Source: Candidatus Aquidulcis sp. (GTDB lineage Bacteria > Chloroflexota > Anaerolineae > UBA4142). From it: a stretch of DNA of 64,000 bases. Numbering within the stretch: the stretch's first letter is position 1; the number at the start of each line of letters is the position of its first letter. The notes beneath the pieces were generated by a model. It did not search any database and was not told the origin of the DNA. It saw only the letters and a program-made list of their open reading frames with translations. Of the stretch, positions 58,029-64,000 are shown piece by piece. The stretch is from contig DYJA01000013.1 of NCBI GenBank assembly GCA_020723345.1, positions 1-64,000 on the forward strand, read 5' to 3'. A program made the translations under genes and the position numbers.

Positions 58029-58637
58029 ATGCCAAACACAGTTCAACTCGCCAACCTTGCGATTGCCTGCGCGCTATACGCGGGTGGCGCGGTTGGCGCT
58101 CTGCATTTTTTGAATCGCGAGTACGAGGCGATTTCGCAGCCGCTGAGTTATTACGCCGTCGGCGCGTCCGGCTGGGTGATGACGAGCGTGCTGGGCGCGT
58201 TCGCGGTGAGTGTGCTCGCGCTCGCATTCATTTTGCAACGCGATGCCGCGCGTTTGTCGCGCGCCGGCATCGCGTTTTTGTTTGGCGCGGGCGCGGCGCT
58301 TGCGCTCGCGACGATCTTTCCGACGGACGTGACCTCGAACAACTTGCCGGTTACGCTTTCCGGCGCGCTGCATGTCGCGGCGAGTTATTTCGCGTCGCCG
58401 TGTCTCGTCGCCGCCGCGTTGCTGCTGTCGCGGCGACCCAGTTTGGCGTATGCGCTCGCGCTCGCGAGTTGGCTCGCGCTCGTCGGTCTCGTCCTCGTCA
58501 ATCATTTCAATTTGCAAGTCGGCGGAATCGGGCAGCGAATTTTTCTCGCGATTATTGGGGTGTGGGTGATCCTCACGGCGATGGGCGTACGTCGATCGTA
58601 CGTCGGCGCGCGGAATTTTGACAGCCATCGGAGATGA
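58029..58637 (+). CDS. DUF998-like integral membrane protein
   Basis: A 202-aa protein with about six hydrophobic segments, a conserved REYEAISQPLSYYAVGASGW loop after the first, and FPTDVTSNN in the middle, as in DUF998 membrane proteins of unknown function. It follows iolO by 16 bp but its ribosome site is weak. No functional tie to the cyclitol genes is evident. Confidence 0.78.
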   Translation: MPNTVQLANLAIACALYAGGAVGALHFLNREYEAISQPLSYYAVGASGWVMTSVLGAFAVSVLALAFILQRDAARLSRAGIAFLFGAGAALALATIFPTDVTSNNLPVTLSGALHVAASYFASPCLVAAALLLSRRPSLAYALALASWLALVGLVLVNHFNLQVGGIGQRIFLAIIGVWVILTAMGVRRSYVGARNFDSHRR

Positions 58638-58697
58638 TGGTAAAAATAGCCAAAGCAAATTCGGCGGTAGTTTGAATCCTTCTTCAAGGGAGTGCAT

Positions 58698-59084
58698 ATG
58701 GACGAACAAGTTGCCACGGCTTTCGTCATTCGCGAATTGGCAAAACACAGAAATCGAAACGATATTATTATGGCGTTGTGCCAGCACGACCAATTGAATT
58801 GGGAGCAAGCGCAGGCGTTCGTCGCCCAGGTCGAGCAAACGCACCGCCGCAAGATTGCGGGAGGTCAAGCGCCGCTGTTGATCGTCATTGGCTTGGCAAT
58901 CATCATCGCCGGTCTATTTTTGGTTACGCGTTACACCGTTGCAACATTGAATGGCGCCGTTATTTTTCAGTGGCCCTTTCCCATTCCGTATCTGGGCAAT
59001 GTCACGCGGATTGGCGCTGGTGTGGTGATGGTGATTGCAGGATTCGCTGGAATCCTGAAAGCCGTATGGGATATGCTGTCGTGA
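58698..59084 (+). CDS. Small two-helix membrane protein
   Basis: A 128-aa protein. Residues 1-50 are soluble and helical (TAFVIRELAKHRNRNDII and NWEQAQAFVAQVEQ), followed by two hydrophobic segments (LLIVIGLAIIIAGLFLV and IGAGVVMVIAGFAGIL). The family is not recognised. ATG 58698 is preferred to GTG 58692 because of AAGGGAG upstream. A terminator follows. Confidence 0.72.
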   Translation: MDEQVATAFVIRELAKHRNRNDIIMALCQHDQLNWEQAQAFVAQVEQTHRRKIAGGQAPLLIVIGLAIIIAGLFLVTRYTVATLNGAVIFQWPFPIPYLGNVTRIGAGVVMVIAGFAGILKAVWDMLS

Positions 59085-59117
59085 ACCGGTTTTTTCGAGA
59101 GTTGGAGCATTGATGCC

Positions 59118-59148
59118 GACTTCCGAAGTTTGCAAGACTTCGGAAGTC
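59118..59148 (+). terminator. Terminator after small membrane protein gene
   Basis: A perfect 12-bp stem GACTTCCGAAGT/ACTTCGGAAGTC with a 7-nt loop, followed by CTATTTTATT. Confidence 0.75.
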
Positions 59149-59156
59149 CTATTTTA

Positions 59157-59185
59157 TTGCCGAATCATCTCTTTTTCGGTATAAT
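59157..59185 (+). promoter_or_regulatory. Promoter with -10 palindrome, leaderless start
   Basis: TTGCCG (59157-59162), a 17-nt spacer and TATAAT (59180-59185). The -10 box lies within the palindrome CGGTATAATACCG. The ATG at 59194 is only 8 nt after the -10 box, so the mRNA is predicted to be leaderless. Confidence 0.7.
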
Positions 59186-59193
59186 ACCGACCG

Positions 59194-60216
59194 ATGGATA
59201 CGATCAAAGTTTTAATGACGTTGCGATTCACCGACGCGCAGATCGCACGCGTCCGCGCGGTTTCGTCGCGCCTCCGCGTCACGCAAAAATCGGTGAAGGA
59301 AGGACAAGATTTTTCCGATACCAGCGCGTTATTCGACGGCGACGAGGAAATTTTTTACGGTGCGATCCCGCCGCGCGCTCTGACGCGCGCGCCGCGCTTG
59401 AAATGGGCGCAACTGCACACGGCGGGGATCAATCATCTGACGAATCATCCGATTTTGCGGAGCGACGTTCGCCTCACGACCTCGAGCGGTATTCACGCCG
59501 TCCCGATTGGCGAATTTGCGATTGGCATGATGCTCGCGCTCGCGCGCAAATTTCCGCTGGCGACGCGCAAGCAAGACCGCGCGGAATGGCCCAAGGGCAA
59601 ATGGAAATTGTTCCTCGGCGCGGAACTGCGCGGCAAAACGCTCGGCGTCGTCGGCTATGGCAGCATCGGACGCGAGGCGGCGCGGATCGCCAAGCGCGGC
59701 TTCGCGATGCGCGTGCTGGCGATGACGCGCGGCGGCGATAAACGCGATCGCGGCTATCACGAACCCGGCGTCGGCGATCCCGATGGGACGCTGCCCGACG
59801 CGTGGTTCACGCGCGCGCAACTCGTCGACTTGCTCGCGCAATCCGATTTCGTTTTGATCGCGACGCCGTTGACGGACGAGACGCGCGATCTGATCGGCGA
59901 ACGCGAACTGCGCGCGTTCAAGCCGACCGCGTACCTCGTCAACATCGCGCGCGGCGGCATCGTCAACGAAGCCGCGCTCGCGCGCGCGTTGAAAGAAAAT
60001 TGGATCGCCGGCGCGGGGCTTGACGTGTTCGAGCAGGAGCCGCTGCCCGCCGACAGCGCGTTGTGGAAACTCGGAAACGCGCTCATCGCGCCGCACATCT
60101 CCGGCGCGACGTCGCATTACGATGATCGCGCGGTCGAGTTGTTCTGCGAAAACTTGCGGCGCTATTTGAACGGCGAAGAATTGTTGAATCTAGTGGAGCG
60201 AGAACGCGGATATTGA
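59194..60216 (+). CDS. D-isomer-specific 2-hydroxyacid dehydrogenase
   Basis: A 340-aa NAD(P)-dependent dehydrogenase. The substrate domain has SSGIHAVPIGEFAIG; the NAD motif is GVVGYGSIGREAARIA. The catalytic Arg is in NIARGGIVNE, Glu in VFEQEPLP and His in APHISG. Family members reduce 2-keto acids such as glyoxylate, hydroxypyruvate or phosphoglycerate precursors; the substrate is unknown. No Shine-Dalgarno sequence precedes the ATG, which fits the predicted leaderless transcript. A long inverted repeat follows. Confidence 0.88.
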   Translation: MDTIKVLMTLRFTDAQIARVRAVSSRLRVTQKSVKEGQDFSDTSALFDGDEEIFYGAIPPRALTRAPRLKWAQLHTAGINHLTNHPILRSDVRLTTSSGIHAVPIGEFAIGMMLALARKFPLATRKQDRAEWPKGKWKLFLGAELRGKTLGVVGYGSIGREAARIAKRGFAMRVLAMTRGGDKRDRGYHEPGVGDPDGTLPDAWFTRAQLVDLLAQSDFVLIATPLTDETRDLIGERELRAFKPTAYLVNIARGGIVNEAALARALKENWIAGAGLDVFEQEPLPADSALWKLGNALIAPHISGATSHYDDRAVELFCENLRRYLNGEELLNLVERERGY

Positions 60217-60358
60217 GAGGGGTGAAGAAGGCATTAGAGGGTATAAGAAGGCGGAGAGGGCAAAGAAGAGAAAGACGGTGCAGAGGGCGACTACCCATTC
60301 GCCTTCTCTGCCCTCTTTGCCCTCTGACGCCTTCTCAAGCCCTCTTCACCCCTCTACA
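60217..60358. repeat. Long inverted repeat of purine/pyrimidine words
   Basis: Outer arms GAGGGGTGAAGA (60217-60228) and TCTTCACCCCTC (near 60344-60355) pair perfectly. Inner AGAAGGCGGAGAGGGCAAAG pairs with CTTTGCCC and CTCTCTGCC-type words. It has the same word style as 54819-54945. No gene is seen. Confidence 0.8.
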
Positions 60359-60378
60359 TTTGGAAAATAGGATACAGG

Positions 60379-61125
60379 ATGAAGGGAATCATTTTCGACC
60401 TGGGCTGGACGCTGATGTGGTACGACGGCGACTGGAAAGAAGTGAATCCGCGCGCCGCCGGAGCGATGGCGGCGTTTCTGAACGCGCACGGCGTCGCGCT
60501 GGGCGACGATTTTCCCGCCGCGTTCCAAGCCGCGCGTGAAGCGCGCTGGAAACGCGCCGACGAGACCGGCGTCGAGCAAACGACGGAAGACGCGCTGCGC
60601 GACGCGCTCGCGCAATGCGGATGCGCCGCGTCGCCCGACGGCTTGCTGCCGCGCGCGGTGCGCGTCTTTTTTGAAGAACACGAACGCCGCTGGCGCGCTT
60701 ACCCCGACGCACTCGCGACGTTGCAAGAACTGACGCGGCGCGGTTTGCGCGTCGGTTTGTTCTCCAATTCGGACGATGATGGACTCGTGCAGAACTGCGT
60801 CGCGCAACTCGGCTTTGCGCCGTACCTCGATCCATTGCTCAGCAGCGCGATGCCGCATCGCCTTCGCAAGCCGGATCCGCGCGCGTTTCATCTCATTTCC
60901 GACGCGTGGCAAATCGCGCCGAGCGAAATTGTGATGGTCGGCGATGCGCCGCAGTACGACGTACTGGGCGCGCACCGCGCCGGGATGCGCGCGATTCTGA
61001 CTGAGCGCGGCGATAATTTTTGGTGGCAGAAAATTCCCGATGACCGCGCGAACGATCCCGCGCTGTGCGCGGACGCGACGGTGAAGACGCTCGCGGAAGT
61101 GCCGAGTGTAATCGAGAAGATGTGA
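60379..61125 (+). CDS. HAD-like hydrolase with altered motif I
   Basis: A 248-aa HAD subfamily IA protein with an alpha-helical cap, motif II LFSNSDDDG, the Lys of RKPDPRAF and motif IV VMVGDAPQYDVLGA. Motif I reads FDLGWTLM: the first Asp is present but the usual second Asp (DxDxT), the general acid/base, is Gly. This may reduce phosphatase activity or indicate a different reaction. Substrate unknown. GGATACAGG lies before the ATG. Confidence 0.82.
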   Translation: MKGIIFDLGWTLMWYDGDWKEVNPRAAGAMAAFLNAHGVALGDDFPAAFQAAREARWKRADETGVEQTTEDALRDALAQCGCAASPDGLLPRAVRVFFEEHERRWRAYPDALATLQELTRRGLRVGLFSNSDDDGLVQNCVAQLGFAPYLDPLLSSAMPHRLRKPDPRAFHLISDAWQIAPSEIVMVGDAPQYDVLGAHRAGMRAILTERGDNFWWQKIPDDRANDPALCADATVKTLAEVPSVIEKM

Positions 61126-61138
61126 AGGAGGGCGAACA

Positions 61139-61369
61139 ATGCCGAATCTAAATCGTATTACGTTTAACCTAGAGGTGATGGGTGGTAAGCCCTGCATTCG
61201 CGGGTTGCGCGTCACGGTGGGTACCGTGGTGGGATTGGTCGCTTCTGGATACTCTACCGCAGATATTCTCAAAGCATACCCTTATTTGGAAGAAGAGGAT
61301 ATCCGTGAAGCGCTCGCGTATGCCGCGTGGCGCGCCGAAGAAATCGAAGTGCCGCTGGTGGCTGTATGA
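61139..61369 (+). CDS. DUF433-family putative antitoxin, third copy
   Basis: A 76-aa protein that is nearly all DUF433 domain: NLEVMGGKPCIRGLRVTVGTVVGLVASGYSTADILKAYPYLEEEDIREALAYAAWRAEE. GGAGGG (61126-61131) precedes the ATG. In contrast to the other two modules of this window, its PIN-like partner has decayed to the 23-codon remnant that overlaps its stop codon. Confidence 0.88.
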   Translation: MPNLNRITFNLEVMGGKPCIRGLRVTVGTVVGLVASGYSTADILKAYPYLEEEDIREALAYAAWRAEEIEVPLVAV

Positions 61370-61437
61370 AACTACTGATTACCGTTGACGAAGCCAAGTC
61401 CCGCGTGCGTATCTTGCCGATTCGGGAAAAGATGTGA
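61366..61437 (+). pseudogene. Remnant of DUF5615 PIN-like toxin gene
   Basis: An ATGA-coupled 23-codon reading frame, MKLLITVDEAKSRVRILPIR followed by EKM and a stop. The start resembles the first strand and acidic loop of DUF5615 proteins and the end resembles their C-terminal strand (RVR-PLP), so an internal deletion joined the two ends. A 34-bp palindrome begins 7 bp after the stop. Confidence 0.6.
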
Positions 61438-61443
61438 CGCGTT

Positions 61444-61477
61444 AGACCTTCGAGGTTTCCGGAAACCTCGAAGGTCT
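61444..61477. repeat. Perfect 34-bp palindrome
   Basis: Arms AGACCTTCGAGGTTTCC (61444-61460) and GGAAACCTCGAAGGTCT (61461-61477) are exact complements with no loop bases. It lies between the decayed toxin gene and the methylase gene and may also act as a terminator. Confidence 0.9.
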
Positions 61478-61488
61478 GAAAGGCAACG

Positions 61489-64000
61489 ATGCCAGCCGAT
61501 CCCATTTCAACGTACTTGCAAGCCATCACCAAAAACCTCGCGCGTGGGAACGCGACCGAACACACGCATCGCCCCGCGCTCAAAGCGTTGCTCGAATCAT
61601 TCGACGCGCAGATCACCGCGACGAACGAGCCGCAGCACATCGTCGACGTCGGCGCGCCCGATTTCATCGTCGAGCGCGGCAAGACGCCGCTCGGCTACGT
61701 CGAAACGAAAGAGGTCGGCGAGAATCTCGACAAGATCGAAAAGTCGGAGCAGATGCAACGCTATCGCGCCGCGCTGCCGAATTTGCTGCTCACCGATTAT
61801 TTGGAGTTTCGCTGGTACGTAGACGGCGAACGACGCGCGATCGCGCACTTGGGTGAATGGCGCGGCAAGAAAATTTCGGGCGGCGACGCGGACGCGGCGA
61901 CCGCGCTCTTGCAGCAATTCATCGCGCACGCCGCGCCCAGCATCGCCAAACCGAAAGACCTGGCGGAACGCATCGCCGCGCTCGCGCAACTGATGCGCGG
62001 CGTGATCGAAAAATCGTTTGCGCACGAAAGCGAACGCGGCAACTTGCACGAATGGCTGACCGCGTTTCAAGAGACGCTGATTCCCGATCTCACGCCCGCG
62101 CAATTCGCGGATATGTTCGCGCAGACGATTGCTTACGGAATGTTCGCCGCGCGCGCCAACGATCCGACGCCCGCCGATTTTTCGCGGATGGAAGCCGCGT
62201 TCGTCCTGCCCAAGACGAATCCCTTCTTGCGAAAACTGTTCCACGAAATCGCGGGACCCGATCTCGACCCGCGCGTCGCGTGGATCGCGGACGACTTGGC
62301 GAACTTGCTCGCGCGCGCGGATATGGAACGCGTGCTGAAAGATTTCGGCAAGCGGACGCGCCGCGAAGACCCCGTCGTCCATTTCTACGAGACGTTTCTC
62401 GCCGCGTACGACGCGCGCCTCCGCAAAGCGCGCGGCGTTTACTACACGCCCGAACCCGTCGTGTCGTACATCGTCCGCTCGGTGGATCATCTGTTGCGAA
62501 AGGAATTTGGCAAAGCGAACGGGCTGGCTGATCCGAGCGTGCTGCTGCTCGATCCTGCGGTCGGCACCGCGACGTTTTTGTATTTCGTCATCCAGCAGAT
62601 TCACGAGACGCTGACCGCGCAGGGACAACAAGGCGCGTGGGCAAGTTACGTCGCGAAAAATTTGTTGCCGCGCCTGTTCGGTTTTGAAATTCTGATGGCG
62701 CCGTACACCGTCGCGCATCTCAAACTCGGCGTCGAGTTGAAGGAACTGGGGTACGATTTTGCGAGCGAGGAGCGGCTCGGCATTTATCTGACGAATTCGC
62801 TCGAACAAATTGGAAAAGAATCGCAACTCCACTTTGCCAGATTCATCAACGAAGAATCGGAAAAAGCGCAAGACATCAAACGCAATCAGCCAATTATGAT
62901 CGTGCTGGGCAATCCGCCGTACGCGAATTTCGGAATGATGAACAAGGGCGAGTGGATTGGCAATTTGCTCGACGATTACAAGCGCGGTCTGAACGAAAAG
63001 AAACTGAATCTCGACGACGACTTTATAAAATTCCTGCGCTTTGGACAGTGGCGCATCGAGCGGAGCGGCGCGGGGATTCTCGCGTTCATCACGAACAACA
63101 CCTACATTGACGGCATCACGCATCGGCGGATGCGCCAATCGCTGCTCGAAACGTTCGACGACATTTATATTTTGGATTTGCACGGCAGCAGCAAGAAGAA
63201 AGAAAAATGCCCCGACGGTTCCAAAGACGAAAACGTGTTTGACATTCAGCAAGGCGTCGCGATTGCGTTGTTTGTGCGCGAACCGCGTAGGGGCGTTTTT
63301 AAAAATGCCCCTACCGCCCGCGTGCATCACGCGGAACTCTGGGGCGCGCGCGAAACCAAATACGCCGCGCTCGCGGAGAGCGACATCGCGACGACGCGCT
63401 GGACGGCAATTGAACCCAAGCCCGAACAGTTTTTCTTTGTGCCGAAAAATTTTGACGGCGAGTCCGAATACGCGACGGCGTTGAGTTTGAAAGACATTTT
63501 TCCGATTAACCAGAATGGATTGAAGACAGACAGGGACGATCTGTTTCTTGACTTTGATAATACGATTCTCGAAGAACGTATTGAAACATTTCTCTCGAAA
63601 GAAGGTTTGGAACCTGCGTTTCGCGAAAGGTACCGCGTTGAGAATTCGTCCAGTTACGATTTGTTGTCGCGGCGTTCAAAGGCGTCTTTCGATAAAAATA
63701 ATATTTGCAGATTGCTCTACCGTCCATTTGATGTTCGTTGGATTTATTATGATGTTGGTCTAACCAGCCGTCCCGCTTTGGAAACGACGCGACACATGTT
63801 GGCTGGACAAAATGTCGGGTTGGTGACGACACGGCAGGTAACGGGCGATGATTTTTGTCATGTCCTTTGTGCGCGGTTCCCGATTGAGATGAAAACCTGT
63901 TCCCATGATCGCGGTACAAATCTCTTTCCCCTCTACCTCTACGACGCGCCCGCCGCGAACCAACCCGCGCTGAATCTCGGCGCGCGGCGCGTCAATTTTG
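61489..64000 (+). CDS. N6-adenine DNA methyltransferase/restriction enzyme, partial
   Basis: The gene runs off the right end: 837 codons are present without a stop. The N-terminus holds a PD-(D/E)xK nuclease-like core, Asp58 in GAPDFIVE and Glu72-x-Lys74 in YVETK. The methylase domain follows: YYTPEPVVSYIVRS, SAM motif I LLLDPAVGTATFLY (Asp355) and catalytic NPPY (Asn475 in VLGNPPYANF). The arrangement fits single-chain type IIG/ISP-like restriction-modification enzymes; no helicase motifs are seen in the available part. A GTAGGGGC palindrome (63287-63314) is embedded in frame. Confidence 0.88.
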   Translation, partial: MPADPISTYLQAITKNLARGNATEHTHRPALKALLESFDAQITATNEPQHIVDVGAPDFIVERGKTPLGYVETKEVGENLDKIEKSEQMQRYRAALPNLLLTDYLEFRWYVDGERRAIAHLGEWRGKKISGGDADAATALLQQFIAHAAPSIAKPKDLAERIAALAQLMRGVIEKSFAHESERGNLHEWLTAFQETLIPDLTPAQFADMFAQTIAYGMFAARANDPTPADFSRMEAAFVLPKTNPFLRKLFHEIAGPDLDPRVAWIADDLANLLARADMERVLKDFGKRTRREDPVVHFYETFLAAYDARLRKARGVYYTPEPVVSYIVRSVDHLLRKEFGKANGLADPSVLLLDPAVGTATFLYFVIQQIHETLTAQGQQGAWASYVAKNLLPRLFGFEILMAPYTVAHLKLGVELKELGYDFASEERLGIYLTNSLEQIGKESQLHFARFINEESEKAQDIKRNQPIMIVLGNPPYANFGMMNKGEWIGNLLDDYKRGLNEKKLNLDDDFIKFLRFGQWRIERSGAGILAFITNNTYIDGITHRRMRQSLLETFDDIYILDLHGSSKKKEKCPDGSKDENVFDIQQGVAIALFVREPRRGVFKNAPTARVHHAELWGARETKYAALAESDIATTRWTAIEPKPEQFFFVPKNFDGESEYATALSLKDIFPINQNGLKTDRDDLFLDFDNTILEERIETFLSKEGLEPAFRERYRVENSSSYDLLSRRSKASFDKNNICRLLYRPFDVRWIYYDVGLTSRPALETTRHMLAGQNVGLVTTRQVTGDDFCHVLCARFPIEMKTCSHDRGTNLFPLYLYDAPAANQPALNLGARRVNF
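63287..63314. repeat. Palindromic repeat inside the methylase gene
   Basis: Arms of 14 bp starting GTAGGGGCG (63287-63300) and ending GCCCCTAC (63301-63314) with one G-T mismatch. Related in style to the leader hairpin at 13170-13201. It encodes RRGVFKNAPT in frame. Confidence 0.8.

Noticed and set aside
1-64000. tRNA, rRNA or riboswitch genes
   Set aside because: Reading through the gaps, I found no cloverleaf with a TTCRA-type T-loop, no rRNA-like stretch and no recognisable riboswitch core. A tRNAscan-SE and Rfam search would settle this.

Overview
This 64-kb window is a high-GC bacterial chromosome segment, most likely from an uncultured Chloroflexota (Anaerolineae-like) organism. The grounds are the gene families present, substrate-binding lipoproteins with long Pro/Thr/Ala linkers just after the lipobox cysteine, sigma-70-type promoters (several of the TGn extended -10 kind), and many intergenic hairpins built from tandem 7-bp words. 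I saw no rRNA, tRNA, CRISPR array, transposase or prophage genes. The taxonomic call is inference.

Layout. 0-13 kb holds housekeeping and stress genes: a GAF histidine kinase and its NarL-type regulator split by two unrelated small genes, a pair of ArsA/Get3-like ATPases, topoisomerase I, ferritin, an S51-peptidase-like fusion protein, an SDR and a PanE-like reductase. 13-22 kb holds a Dpp-type importer without ATPases, two DUF433/PIN-like modules, a serine hydrolase, a YgiD-like dioxygenase and transketolase. 22-29 kb is cyclitol cluster A: a GH4 glycosidase diverging from a LacI repressor gene, then a polyol dehydrogenase, iolG, iolM and iolK. 29-40 kb carries two AfuABC-like importers, the second interrupted by an AT-rich NACHT NTPase gene. 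40-54 kb is a second sugar/cyclitol locus: sugar isomerases, a second LacI repressor, two Gfo/Idh/MocA oxidoreductases, DegT and class III aminotransferases, a Nudix protein, a creatininase-family hydrolase, a third AfuABC-like importer and a HAD phosphatase. 55-58 kb is cyclitol cluster B: iolI, iolN and iolO. 58-64 kb has membrane proteins, a hydroxyacid dehydrogenase, a HAD protein, a decayed DUF433 module and an N6-adenine methylase that runs off the window.

How the genes work together. Clusters A and B together supply all the core enzymes of the Thermotoga-type inositol pathway (IolG, IolM, IolN, IolO, the PfkB kinase IolK) plus an IolI isomerase. They lie about 26 kb apart but carry the same 22-bp LacI-type operator directly after the -10 box (23735-23756 and, inverted, 54985-55006). 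The repressor at 23770 therefore probably controls both halves and itself. A third, 18/22 match lies just upstream of the second lacI gene, linking the intervening locus. With its two PLP aminotransferases, that locus could process amino-cyclitols or amino-sugars into the same pathway; this last step is hypothesis.

A second theme is repeat invasion. The 7-bp-word repeats and palindromic elements that fill the gaps between genes also sit in frame inside topA, panE, iolO, an iolI paralogue and the methylase gene.
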